From Deltaproteobacteria bacterium (GTDB taxonomy: Bacteria > Desulfobacterota > Deferrimicrobia > J040), in NCBI GenBank assembly GCA_011773515.1, contig WVXK01000062.1, positions 20,836 to 68,750 on the forward strand: a stretch of 47,915 nucleotides of DNA, given 5' to 3'. The translations under genes and the position numbers were made by a program. Below, piece by piece: positions 24,463-36,277 of the stretch. Under the pieces are notes generated by a model. It did not search any database and was not told the DNA's origin. It worked only from the letters and a program-made list of their open reading frames with translations. Position 1 is the first letter of the stretch; each line of letters opens with the position of its first letter.

Positions 24463-25052
24463 AGAATAATTTCACTGCCACGAAGAGAGTTTATCTACCC
24501 TTTCTCATACTCACCTTCCTGGCACTGGGTTGCGCGCCAGACCCCCTTACCCGCGGATCCTCCACACTGGCAAGCAGCCCGTCCCCCCTCGGTTACATTT
24601 ACTCGGGAGAACCCCTCTTTCTGAGAGATTTCACGGGATCTCCGGTAATTCTCTATGTCAGGAGCTCCTGGTGCCCCCTCTGCAAGGATCTGGACAGGGT
24701 CCTTGGAAAAGCAGCGGCAAGCGGCAGCGGGGACGTTTCCGTAATAACACTCGAGCTCGTCGACAGGAAGGTTCTCGACGAATCGGGAACGAGCCGCATG
24801 CCTTATTCGCCCGAAGGGGAAGCCGCTTTCATCCCTGAACCTATCCAGGAAAAAGAGGATCCGCTCTATTATTACGGTGATGCTGCGAGTGTGACGAAGA
24901 CACTCAAACTGAAAAGGATACCCGCCCTGATAGGCTTGAACAGGCAGGGCCAGGTTGCGGGCACACTGTACGGCTTTCAAACCGGTATGGATGAGAAGGT
25001 CAAAGAGCTCATCGGGCTAACCACGACGGAAGGAAAATTGGTCAAAGAATAA
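24459..25052 (+). CDS. Lipoprotein with thioredoxin-like fold
   Basis: 197 residues from GTG 24459, which overlaps the trxA stop. A lipoprotein signal is clear: basic start, hydrophobic core and lipobox LALGC (Cys near residue 25). A CxxC pair follows in SSWCPLCKDLDRVLG, placed after a strand (PVILYVRS) as in thioredoxins, and 'LKRIPALIGLNRQGQVAGTLYG' resembles the cis-Pro loop. It probably works as a periplasmic thiol-disulfide protein anchored to a membrane, possibly with the cytochrome or envelope machinery. Its 3' end overlaps convergent rodA by 11 bases. Confidence 0.75.
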   Translation: MKNNFTATKRVYLPFLILTFLALGCAPDPLTRGSSTLASSPSPLGYIYSGEPLFLRDFTGSPVILYVRSSWCPLCKDLDRVLGKAAASGSGDVSVITLELVDRKVLDESGTSRMPYSPEGEAAFIPEPIQEKEDPLYYYGDAASVTKTLKLKRIPALIGLNRQGQVAGTLYGFQTGMDEKVKELIGLTTTEGKLVKE

Positions 25053-26136
25053 ACCGCGTCCTGGACTGGTTTATGACGACACCCACGGCAAGCATGTTCG
25101 CTATCATCGACGACCCGCCGTAACTCACGAATGGAAGCGGAACGCCGACGACGGGAAACAGTCCCATTACCATGGCAAAGTTGATAAAAACCTGCACCAA
25201 GAAATAGATACCTATTCCGGATATCACGAAGGAGGAGTAGCGGTCCTGTACCTGCATGGAAAGGTAGAAGAGACGGAGAATGAAGAACAGAAAGAGGAGG
25301 ATCATCACGAGGCAGATAATAAACCCCCATTCTTCTGCGAGAACGGAAAAGGCGAAGTCGGTGTGCTGCTCGGGAAGGAAGCGCAGCTGCCCCTGGGTCC
25401 CGTTCAGAAATCCCTTTCCCCAGAATCCACCCGAACCGATAGCGATTTTCGACTGTATTATGTGATATCCCGTTCCGAAAGGGTCTTTCTCCGGACTCAT
25501 GAAGCTGACCACCCGCTCCTTCTGGTAACCTTTCATCATCATCCAGAGGAGCGGAACCGTTATCAGGCCGGAAACGCCGAGTTTCACCATGCTCTTTAGG
25601 CTCAAACGGGCAACGACAGAAACACCGATGAAGATCAAAAAGTAGAGGCCCGCCGTTCCGAGATCGGGTTGATAGGCTATCAGAACAAAGGGTACGAGGG
25701 TCATCAGGAAAGGGACAGCAAGATCCCTCAACTCCATGCCGCTGGTCGTAAAACGGTCGGAAAAGAATCTCGACACGGCAAGAACGAAGAAAATCTTCCC
25801 CACCTCCGAGGGCTGAATATTGAGGGGACCCAGGCTCAACCATCTTTTCGACCCACCAAAGACCTTTCCGAATACCAGTACAAATATGAGAGAAACAATG
25901 AAGAAGGCGTAGAGGACGTAGGATGACTCCTCGAAAACATTCTCCTTCATCGACGCAACGGCGATCATGACGAACAACCCTGCAACGAGCCAGATAGCCT
26001 GTTTGAGGTATATCTGGATGCCCGGATGGGAATAGTAATAGGTGGAGCTGTACGCGTTGACGATGCCGACGCAGGATATGAAAACCGCCAAAAATGGCAG
26101 GATGACCTCTCTTTTCCCCGATATGATCTTTCTCAC
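25042..26136 (-). CDS. rodA: Rod-shape SEDS glycosyltransferase RodA
   Basis: 364 residues from GTG 26136, whose codon overlaps the mrdA stop (GTGA); the longer open frame upstream is a shadow of mrdA. About ten membrane segments. The SEDS signature is 'GTGYHIIQSKIAIGSGGFWGKGFLNG' followed by 'LRFLPEQHTDFAFSVLAEEWGF', and the C-terminal 'PVVGVPLPFVSYGGSSMIANM'. RodA polymerises lipid II into glycan strands in the elongasome together with PBP2, encoded immediately before it. AAGGGGGAGGG lies just before the start. Confidence 0.95.
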   Translation of the reverse strand: MRKIISGKREVILPFLAVFISCVGIVNAYSSTYYYSHPGIQIYLKQAIWLVAGLFVMIAVASMKENVFEESSYVLYAFFIVSLIFVLVFGKVFGGSKRWLSLGPLNIQPSEVGKIFFVLAVSRFFSDRFTTSGMELRDLAVPFLMTLVPFVLIAYQPDLGTAGLYFLIFIGVSVVARLSLKSMVKLGVSGLITVPLLWMMMKGYQKERVVSFMSPEKDPFGTGYHIIQSKIAIGSGGFWGKGFLNGTQGQLRFLPEQHTDFAFSVLAEEWGFIICLVMILLFLFFILRLFYLSMQVQDRYSSFVISGIGIYFLVQVFINFAMVMGLFPVVGVPLPFVSYGGSSMIANMLAVGVVINQSRTRFIL

Positions 26137-27959
26137 CCCTCCCCCTTCAAAGAAAAATATTTCCTCACCATGGAGCGAAACATGGGGGCAGCGATCTCCC
26201 CGCCGCTCCCGCCATGCTCGACGACAACGGCCACGCAAATTTCCGGATCGTCGGCCGGCGCGAAGCCGACAAACCATGCGTGATCTTTTCTATAGTATGC
26301 CACTTCCTCTTTAGGGATATCTTTCTCCGGAAGGGAAACAACCTGGGCCGTCCCCGTCTTTCCCCCAATTCCCATCTCGAGCAGGTCGGCCCTTCTCCCC
26401 GTCCCTTTTCTATCTTCCACCACCGCCTGGAGGGCATCCTTGATCAGGGTCAATTTTTCCTGGTCCACCACCAATTCCCGGCGGACGGAACCCTCATGTA
26501 TCCTCTCCTCTCCCCCGTGGGTTATTCCTTTCCTGACCAGCATCGGTGTCACGAGCTTCCCGCCGTTTACGAGCGCCGAATAGGCAACAGCCAGTTCCTG
26601 GGGGGTGATTGCAAAGTATCCCTGGCCGATGGAAGCCACCACCGTATCCCCGTGAAACCACCTCTCTCCAAATCGCTCCCGTTTGAGGGCCCGGGAGGGA
26701 ACTATCCCTTTTTTCTCGGCGGGCAAATCAATCCCTGTCCCCTCATTGAGCCCGAAAAGCATCGACCATCTGCTGATATTGTTGATCCCCGAAGTCAACC
26801 CCAGATTGTAAAAGTAAATATCACAGGACTCGACAATAGCCTTCCACATGTTGACATCGCCGTGCCCCCCCCTTTTCCAGCATCGAAATTTCGATTTTGC
26901 AACTTTAAACTCTCCCGGACAGAAAAACTCAGTCTCGGTGCTTACAAAACCCTCCTGGAGGGAAAAGAGGGCAATGATCGGCTTTATGGTGGACCCCGGA
27001 GCATAGAGCCCCTGTATCACTCTGTTCTGAAGCGGTTTTTTCCTGTCATTGAGCAGGGAGTTCCACTCTTTTACCCGGATTCCCCGTGCGAAAAGGTTGG
27101 GATCGTAAGAGGGGGATGAATAGAGAACATAAACCTCCCCGGTTTTGGGATTCATGCCGAATATAGCCCCTGCACCCCCTTCAAGAAGCCTGGCTGCCTC
27201 CCGCTGCAGCCCGATGTCCAGATTGAGATAGAGAATGCCCCCCTGATCGGGATTTTTAAAATCCAGCTCTTTTTTCTCTCTCCCGAGCGCATCCACCTCC
27301 AGACGGCGAACACCATCCCTGCCGTGGAGCACCCCTTCCATCATCCGCTCGACCCCCGTCTTCCCCACATAATCTCCGAATATCACGCCGAAATCTTTAA
27401 AGTTCTTCAAGTCGTCAACGCTCGACTCCCCAACATATCCGAGGGCATGGGCAACGAGGAAACCTAAAGGATAGTTTCTCCGTGCCTCGTAAGATATGGA
27501 AAAGCCCGGCACCTGCTCCAGGTTGGTCTCGATTGCCGATACCTGTTCGTAGGTGAGGTCCGTGGCGATGTTGATGCTCCCGAATGGGTTATCTTTTTTG
27601 GCCTGCCGAATCTTCTCCGCCACCTCTATAAAATCCATGTCCACAATCTCCAGGAGAAACCGGAGTTCCCCCTCCAGGTCAACCACATCATAGGGGGTGC
27701 ACACGAGCTGGAACGCCGGTTTCGAATCGGCCAGGATCTCCCCGTTCCTGTCGAGAATAAGGCCCCGCGGCGCCCTGACTGGCCTCAACCTGACCCGGTT
27801 CTCCTCGGAGAGACTGTAAAAGTGTCTGTATTTGATCACCTGAAGGTAGTAGAGGCGAAGGGTGAGGAGAAAAAAAATCACCATGGCGGCAACGTAGAGA
27901 ACGCGCAGCCTTCTGTTTACCTCGGGGTCTCTTTCAAATTGCCGAATGCGCTGTATCAT
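26133..27959 (-). CDS. mrdA: Penicillin-binding protein 2 (peptidoglycan transpeptidase)
   Basis: 608 residues. One N-terminal membrane anchor (YVAAMVIFFLLTLRLYYLQV) is followed by a dimerisation domain and a C-terminal transpeptidase domain. The active-site triad is complete: STIK in YAPGSTIKPIIALFSL, SCD in IVESCDIYFYNLG (the SxN-type motif with Asp), and KTG in GGKTGTAQVV. It crosslinks new wall in the elongasome as the partner of RodA. The order mreB-mreC-mreD-mrdA-rodA is the classic rod-shape cluster; the start overlaps the mreD stop. Confidence 0.95.
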   Translation of the reverse strand: MIQRIRQFERDPEVNRRLRVLYVAAMVIFFLLTLRLYYLQVIKYRHFYSLSEENRVRLRPVRAPRGLILDRNGEILADSKPAFQLVCTPYDVVDLEGELRFLLEIVDMDFIEVAEKIRQAKKDNPFGSINIATDLTYEQVSAIETNLEQVPGFSISYEARRNYPLGFLVAHALGYVGESSVDDLKNFKDFGVIFGDYVGKTGVERMMEGVLHGRDGVRRLEVDALGREKKELDFKNPDQGGILYLNLDIGLQREAARLLEGGAGAIFGMNPKTGEVYVLYSSPSYDPNLFARGIRVKEWNSLLNDRKKPLQNRVIQGLYAPGSTIKPIIALFSLQEGFVSTETEFFCPGEFKVAKSKFRCWKRGGHGDVNMWKAIVESCDIYFYNLGLTSGINNISRWSMLFGLNEGTGIDLPAEKKGIVPSRALKRERFGERWFHGDTVVASIGQGYFAITPQELAVAYSALVNGGKLVTPMLVRKGITHGGEERIHEGSVRRELVVDQEKLTLIKDALQAVVEDRKGTGRRADLLEMGIGGKTGTAQVVSLPEKDIPKEEVAYYRKDHAWFVGFAPADDPEICVAVVVEHGGSGGEIAAPMFRSMVRKYFSLKGEG

Positions 27960-28459
27960 ATCTCATACGCCCTGGGCCCCGTTCGCCTCATGAGAGCATA
28001 GAAGATCGGCACGGCGAGCAGGGAATTTATCGAGATCCGTATCATTTCGGTCAGGGGATAGAGCAGGTGCGGAACGAAGTCGTAGGTGGCATAATTTATC
28101 ACCAGGACTGAGATCGACTCCAGAGTCAGGAGAGCAAAGACGGCCATCAGGAGAAACAGCTCATTTTCAACATAAAGCTTTCGGTAAAAGTAGCGCGCGA
28201 AGAAAAAGAAGGAAAGAGTCGCAAAAAAGAAGCTCCCCATGTTCCCGCCTGACATGATGTCGCGGAACGTTGCAAGGATTATCACCGGCAGGATCGAGAC
28301 TTCGCTGTTGTCAAAAAAGGCAAAGTAGGCCGTTATCAGGAGCGGAAAGTCGACAATCAGATATTTCGGAAAAATTCGGTTGCAGGCAAGAATGTTCAGG
28401 AGGAGGCCAAAAAATGCTATGCCCAGGGGAACGATAAAAGGATAGATTTTTTTTTTCAT
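27956..28459 (-). CDS. mreD: Rod-shape-determining protein MreD
   Basis: 167 residues with about five or six hydrophobic segments, an integral inner-membrane protein. Sequence conservation of MreD is low; the call rests on length, topology, family patterns such as 'FPLLITAYFAFFDNSEVSILPVIILATFRDIMSGG', and the position between mreC and mrdA with 4-base overlaps at both ends. It is part of the elongasome membrane complex. Confidence 0.9.
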   Translation of the reverse strand: MKKKIYPFIVPLGIAFFGLLLNILACNRIFPKYLIVDFPLLITAYFAFFDNSEVSILPVIILATFRDIMSGGNMGSFFFATLSFFFFARYFYRKLYVENELFLLMAVFALLTLESISVLVINYATYDFVPHLLYPLTEMIRISINSLLAVPIFYALMRRTGPRAYEI

Positions 28460-29298
28460 CTTACCGCACCCCCGCCGGAGGGGCTGCTCGTTCCCTTGAC
28501 GATGTACACCGTCTCGAGTTTCCGCAGGTCCACGTAGGGAACAACGTCCACCCTTCTGAAAATACTCCCCTTTTCCTCCCTCGTTCTGGAAACGATTCCC
28601 GTCTGGACTCCCGTGGGGAAGTAGCCTCCAAAGCCCGTGGTGATGAGCACGTCCCCTTCCTTCAGGTCATCGGTGGTCCTTACGTATTTGAGCTGGCACC
28701 CCGTCCCCGTTCCTTTCAATATACACCGGAGCCTCGTTCTCTGGATTCTCACATCTATGGCAAACCGGTGGTCTTTGATCGAAATGACCAGGGAAGCGGT
28801 GGGAAACACCCGATATACCCTGCCCGCAACCCCTTCAGGGAGGATTGCCGCCATGCCCGGTTCAATCCCGTCCCTCTTCCCCAGGTCGATAAAGAAACCG
28901 CTCGACCAGGGGGTGAGGTCATACGAGATGACCCTGGCGACGACGCCCTCACCCTGGACCTCCCTCTTTTGTCTGAGCATAACCCGCAGCCGCTCGTTCT
29001 CGCTCTTTAACTCCTCCACCAAGTCCGCCCGTTCCTGCCACTTTCCCAGTTCCTCCTTCAGCTCCTTGTTTTCCCTGGCCACATTGACGAGAAAGAAATA
29101 GTCCTCCATGAAACGGCCGAGGCCGCTCACTGACCTGGTAAACGTGTCGGCCGCAAAAAACGTGACGGTGGATACCGCCCACATTATCTGGCGATAGGGA
29201 GTAAAGGGTGTCTTTGCCCTCACAGAGAACTGGAGGGCGATAATGATGAGAAGAATTGAAACGAAAACCCTCAGGTTCTTCTTTACAAATTTCCTCAT
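28456..29298 (-). CDS. mreC: Rod-shape-determining protein MreC
   Basis: 280 residues: a short cytoplasmic start, one membrane segment (VFVSILLIIIALQFSV), a coiled coil at about residues 70-105 ('ENKELKEELGKWQERADLVEELKSENERL' region) and a beta-rich periplasmic part with 'VISYDLTPWSSGFFIDLGKRDGIEPGMAAI' and 'GVAGRVYRV'. MreC links MreB filaments to PBP2 and RodA. It begins 17 bases after mreB and overlaps mreD. Confidence 0.95.
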   Translation of the reverse strand: MRKFVKKNLRVFVSILLIIIALQFSVRAKTPFTPYRQIMWAVSTVTFFAADTFTRSVSGLGRFMEDYFFLVNVARENKELKEELGKWQERADLVEELKSENERLRVMLRQKREVQGEGVVARVISYDLTPWSSGFFIDLGKRDGIEPGMAAILPEGVAGRVYRVFPTASLVISIKDHRFAIDVRIQRTRLRCILKGTGTGCQLKYVRTTDDLKEGDVLITTGFGGYFPTGVQTGIVSRTREEKGSIFRRVDVVPYVDLRKLETVYIVKGTSSPSGGGAVR

Positions 29299-29315
29299 TC
29301 CATGCTTCCGGTGAG

Positions 29316-32514
<3,199 letters not shown>

Positions 32515-32517
32515 GGA

Positions 32518-33570
32518 ATGAAGCCGCCGCAATCTATCGCAAGACACGTCACATTACCATGCATTTTCCTTGCCCTCACCCTCGCCATCTTCACGCGGGC
32601 ACACCCGGCAACCGCGACTGAATCCCTCTCTGCAAGAGTCCTTGCGGTCAGGGACGGTGATACGATTGTCGTTTCGGCTTCGGGGGAGAAAAAGGTGGTT
32701 CGGCTCATCGGCATCGACTGCCCGGAGCTGGGAAAAAATGGCGAGCCCGATGAGTTCATGGCGATGGAAGCCAAGGAGCTGGTGGCGGATTTGGTCTCGG
32801 AAAAGGATGTCGACCTTGCGTTCGACATGGAGAGGGAAGACCGGTATGGAAGATGGTTGTGTTACGTCTTCACCAAAAATGGGGAGATGGTGAACGAATT
32901 GCTCCTGAAAAAGGGGCTCGCCCTGACGCTCACCTACTTTCCCTTCAGGGAGAAAAAAAAGTTCCTAAGACTTCAGGGGGAAGCAGAAATGGGGCGGAAA
33001 GGCCTTTTCAGAGATCTTTCGCCACACGTGGTCGATTACTCCTCTGCTCACTTTGAAGGCACCGAGGTCTACCCCGGCCCCGCGAGAACCTACATCGTCG
33101 TGTATGGGGGAATGGCAAAGGCCTTGCTGAAGGAATCGGAACTGGCCGGCGAAATCCAGAGAATCAGGAGGTACGCCAAACAGTACCCGCCATCCCTCGT
33201 AAAGACGGCGCTTGAGACCGATGGATACACCCCCTTCCGGGAAAAGGCGACGCAAGAGAGGGGTGACGCCAATCCCACGATCGGTTACCGTGAGGCCGGG
33301 GACCACGTGGGGAGGTACGTCACCCTCGAAGGAGAGATCAAGAGAGTAAAAAACACCGGCAAGGTTACCTTTCTCAACTTCGACCAGGACTGGAAAAACA
33401 GCGTATCCATCGTTATTTTTGCCGGGGATGCCCTCAAGTTCCCCCTTCCGCCGGAAAAACTCTTCCCGGGAAAAACCGTTCAGGTAACCGGTAAAATAAA
33501 GGTATACAAGGGCAGGCCCGAGATAATCATCCGGGACCCACGCAACATCCGTATCATCGAGAAAGAGTAA
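32518..33570 (+). CDS. Secreted thermonuclease-family protein with C-terminal OB-fold
   Basis: 350 residues. A signal peptide is seen ('HVTLPCIFLALTLAIFTRAHPATA'). Residues about 40-165 are a staphylococcal-nuclease domain: 'VLAVRDGDTIVV' and 'VRLIGIDCPELG' (Arg and Asp ligands), 'DMEREDRYGRWLCYVF' (catalytic Glu and Arg) and 'NELLLKKGLAL'. Residues about 170-260 match nothing I know. The last 90 residues look like an OB-fold: 'GRYVTLEGEIKRVKNTGKVTFLNF' then 'PGKTVQVTGKIKVYKGRPEIII'. It is probably a periplasmic or exported nucleic-acid-degrading enzyme. It begins 3 bases after the PpiD-like stop, so the two are one transcript. Confidence 0.83.
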   Translation: MKPPQSIARHVTLPCIFLALTLAIFTRAHPATATESLSARVLAVRDGDTIVVSASGEKKVVRLIGIDCPELGKNGEPDEFMAMEAKELVADLVSEKDVDLAFDMEREDRYGRWLCYVFTKNGEMVNELLLKKGLALTLTYFPFREKKKFLRLQGEAEMGRKGLFRDLSPHVVDYSSAHFEGTEVYPGPARTYIVVYGGMAKALLKESELAGEIQRIRRYAKQYPPSLVKTALETDGYTPFREKATQERGDANPTIGYREAGDHVGRYVTLEGEIKRVKNTGKVTFLNFDQDWKNSVSIVIFAGDALKFPLPPEKLFPGKTVQVTGKIKVYKGRPEIIIRDPRNIRIIEKE

Positions 33571-33594
33571 AGTCAGGCCAATTTGCCCGTCTAA

Positions 33595-34470
33595 CTAAAT
33601 ATTTATCTCCACCCAGTCATCGCTCAGGCGAACATCGATGGGAAGTACTCCGGCATGATCACCGTCGACCTGAAAGGGAACAGCACCGCTTGATGCAAGG
33701 GAAAAGCCCTCCCCCCGCGCCTTGACAACATCCCTGTCGCCGAAGGGGATACCGACAAGTGTCTTCACCGAATATCCGAGATAGGGAAGAGTCCCGCCCC
33801 GCCGGTAGAGATAGGCAACGAGTTCATCCAGGTCGAAACTCGCCTCCCTCACCAGCCGCAGCTTGCCGGCATAAAAAGATGATCTCGATATTACGACCCA
33901 GCTGAAATCGCCCACATCATCTCCCTCCCGGCTAACACTGATGGGCGGAATGCGCGCTCGAGCAATCCGCATCAAACCCGTTCTCACGTACTCAGCTTTG
34001 CCCAGGAATGACTTGAGCTTCCCCGAAACTGCCTTTACGATGTCTGCATCGATGCCCGCGCCCACCATGAGGAGAAATTTTCTCCCGCCGGCGATTCCCG
34101 GACGCACCTTTTTCGGCTTTCCCCAGAGAGCCGTCTTTCCGGCTTCATAGATGTCCCCGGAAATGCCCAGTTCGAAACGGATGACATTGCTCGTACCCCC
34201 GGGAATGTACCCTATTTTCGGTCCGGGACAGGAAATCCCGTTTACCGCCTCGTTCATCGTTCCGTCTCCCCCGGCAACGATGAACAGCTCGGCAGAACCG
34301 TCCTTCGATACGCGATCTGCCAGGGACCTTATATCGCCTTCTTTTTCGGATATATAAAACTCCCTGAGGTCGCTTTCCTCTCTGAAAAAGCGAAAGAGAG
34401 CATCGGTTTTCTCCCGGTTCATCCGCCTGGCAGCGGGGTTTACGGCAACAACCACCGATGGTTTTCTCAT
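33595..34470 (-). CDS. Diacylglycerol-kinase-family lipid kinase, candidate sphingoid/ceramide kinase
   Basis: 291 residues. The DAGK catalytic signature is 'ELFIVAGGDGTMNEAVNGI' and 'IGYIPGGTSNVIRFELGI'; the N-terminal 'VVAVNPAARRM' is the nucleotide-binding strand. The family (YegS, DgkB, sphingosine and ceramide kinases) phosphorylates the hydroxyl of a lipid. It is the last gene of a five-gene operon with a serine-palmitoyltransferase-like enzyme, an acyltransferase, a reductase and a PAP2 enzyme, with a 4-base overlap to the latter. That context suggests a sphingoid base, ceramide or diacylglycerol as substrate, but the true substrate cannot be read from sequence. Confidence 0.83.
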   Translation of the reverse strand: MRKPSVVVAVNPAARRMNREKTDALFRFFREESDLREFYISEKEGDIRSLADRVSKDGSAELFIVAGGDGTMNEAVNGISCPGPKIGYIPGGTSNVIRFELGISGDIYEAGKTALWGKPKKVRPGIAGGRKFLLMVGAGIDADIVKAVSGKLKSFLGKAEYVRTGLMRIARARIPPISVSREGDDVGDFSWVVISRSSFYAGKLRLVREASFDLDELVAYLYRRGGTLPYLGYSVKTLVGIPFGDRDVVKARGEGFSLASSGAVPFQVDGDHAGVLPIDVRLSDDWVEINI

Positions 34471-35300
34471 GACCCTTCTCTCCCCTTGAAAAAATTGAAA
34501 AAAAACAGGAAAAGAACTGCCAGCAGGATTCCGCCTATCACGTCAACGGCATAATGGAACATACAGTAAATCGTGGCAACGGAGAGAAAAACAAATATCG
34601 ACCAGTAACATACCCTCCACTTACCCATAAACCTGTTCCCCCACCAGGCGATGAGCAAGGAAACCGCCACGTGCGAGCTGGGGAATGCAGCACCAGGGTT
34701 TTCACCCTTTTTGTAAATAAAATCGACCAGAGAGCGGAACAGGCCCCCATCGTGGTAGTGCTCGATGCGCAGGCCGATGGGTCCCTCGACGGGCAAGAAT
34801 ATATATATCAGATAACACAGGTAGAAGAGCAAAGAGATCTGAAACACGTACTTTTCGAAAAGCTTTCCATCTTTGCGGTACAATACAAATCCTGTCACAG
34901 GAATTATCAGATAGTAGCTGAAGTAGAAAAAGTGGAAGAATTCATCAAGGAGAGCATTTCCTCCATCCCCGTAAAGGATGAAGCCGGGAAAGGAGCCGAA
35001 TATTTTTACATCGAGTCCCATGAAATACGCGTCGAGAAAATCCGGGAAAATTACCCTGTTGATCAATCCCGTCTGATAGTAGAGAAATGTGTAAAGCCCG
35101 ATCGGATACCACAGTCGCACCAGGCGAAGTATCGTATTGTTTCCCCGCTCGAGCGAAAGGAGGAGCACAAAAAAAATTACCGATACGTTGAAAGCAAGAT
35201 GCCAGCTGTAGCCCCCGATCCTGTTGCTGAAGGCAGCGATGAATACGACAACGAGAAGGTTATAGAGAACCGTGATTCTGTCGGTCCATGACAGCTTCAC
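34467..35300 (-). CDS. PAP2-superfamily membrane enzyme, candidate lipid head-group transferase or phosphatase
   Basis: 277 residues from GTG 35300, which overlaps the previous stop (GTGA); the longer open frame upstream shadows the reductase gene. About six membrane segments. The catalytic pattern is split as in PAP2_3/Aur1-type proteins: 'NPGAAFPSSHVAVSLLIAWWG' (first His) and 'YCMFHYAVDVIGGILLA' (second His and Asp). Such enzymes dephosphorylate lipid phosphates or, in the Aur1 branch, move a phospho-head-group onto ceramide. The neighbours favour a sphingolipid role. Head-group transfer versus phosphatase activity cannot be decided here. Confidence 0.8.
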   Translation of the reverse strand: MKLSWTDRITVLYNLLVVVFIAAFSNRIGGYSWHLAFNVSVIFFVLLLSLERGNNTILRLVRLWYPIGLYTFLYYQTGLINRVIFPDFLDAYFMGLDVKIFGSFPGFILYGDGGNALLDEFFHFFYFSYYLIIPVTGFVLYRKDGKLFEKYVFQISLLFYLCYLIYIFLPVEGPIGLRIEHYHDGGLFRSLVDFIYKKGENPGAAFPSSHVAVSLLIAWWGNRFMGKWRVCYWSIFVFLSVATIYCMFHYAVDVIGGILLAVLFLFFFNFFKGREGS

Positions 35301-36277
35301 AGCCAGCCCGTGTCCCTGTACCAGCGGTAGGTCGACGCAAAGCCCTCCGAAACCTCGATGGTCGGAAGAAAGCCGAGGAGATCGCTGATCTTTTCGGTGC
35401 TGCATACCCACCCCTCCTGGAGGGCTTCCATGACTTTCTGGCTGTTGATGACCTGGGCATCACCGGTCAGCAGGGTGAGGATATCTCCGGCGCGTCCCAG
35501 GGCCCTGCCCAAGAGAGGCGGTATGTGAATCAACCTTCCGCTCCCGGCCACCCCGGCCAGAATTTCAAGCAACTCTCCCACCGTGTAGACTCTCCCGTCG
35601 GAAAGGTAGAATGTTTCCCCGTCGCTCTCGTCACTGAAGCCGGCGAGCGCTATCCCTGCCGTTACATCTTCCACGTGGATAATGGACAAATCCATCGTTC
35701 CTTCCCCCAGCACCGGCATGAGGCCCCTTTCCGCCATCTTGAAGTAGACATACACATCCCGATCGTAGGGTCCATAGACGACGGGGGGCCTTATGATCGT
35801 CCACGGAACATCCCCGCTCCTGTTTTTCAAAAGATCCTCACCAAGAAGCTTGCTCTCCCCGTAGTGGGTTATCGGGGCAACATTACCTTTTTCCTCTGCA
35901 GGATTTTTTGAGCTGTGGGGGCCCGCCACGGCGAGGGAGCTCACATACAGGACCTTTTTGACCCTCTTGCCCCACAGTACAACGGCATCAATGAGGTTTC
36001 CCGTTCCCTCGCCATTTACCCGCATGTACTCATCTCTGTTTTTGGCCTTGGTCAATCCGGCCAGATGGAATACGAGGTCCACATTTTCCACGTGGGGGGC
36101 AAGACTCGCTTTCACAGAAATATCCCCCTTCACGGGCTGGAGACCGGGATGGTTACTCATCCACAATGCCCTGCCCATGTCTCTCACCAGGCACAACACG
36201 TGATGCCCCATACCGGCCAGCCTGAGGGCAAGGTTTCTCCCGATGAACCCTGTAGCGCCGGTCAGAAGGATCTTCAT
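35297..36277 (-). CDS. NAD(P)-dependent epimerase/reductase, candidate CerR-type ketoreductase
   Basis: 326 residues from ATG 36277 (ATGA overlap with the acyltransferase stop; the frame extends further upstream only within that gene). Extended short-chain dehydrogenase: cofactor motif MKILLTGATGFIGRNLALRL, 'DLVFHLAGLTKA', 'VLYVSSLAVAGP' (catalytic Ser) and YGESKLLGEDLL (YxxxK). In Caulobacter a member of this broad family, CerR, reduces the ketone of the sphingoid intermediate. Its place between an acyltransferase and a PAP2 enzyme behind a serine-palmitoyltransferase-like gene supports that role by context. A nucleotide-sugar epimerase remains possible. Confidence 0.82.
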   Translation of the reverse strand: MKILLTGATGFIGRNLALRLAGMGHHVLCLVRDMGRALWMSNHPGLQPVKGDISVKASLAPHVENVDLVFHLAGLTKAKNRDEYMRVNGEGTGNLIDAVVLWGKRVKKVLYVSSLAVAGPHSSKNPAEEKGNVAPITHYGESKLLGEDLLKNRSGDVPWTIIRPPVVYGPYDRDVYVYFKMAERGLMPVLGEGTMDLSIIHVEDVTAGIALAGFSDESDGETFYLSDGRVYTVGELLEILAGVAGSGRLIHIPPLLGRALGRAGDILTLLTGDAQVINSQKVMEALQEGWVCSTEKISDLLGFLPTIEVSEGFASTYRWYRDTGWL

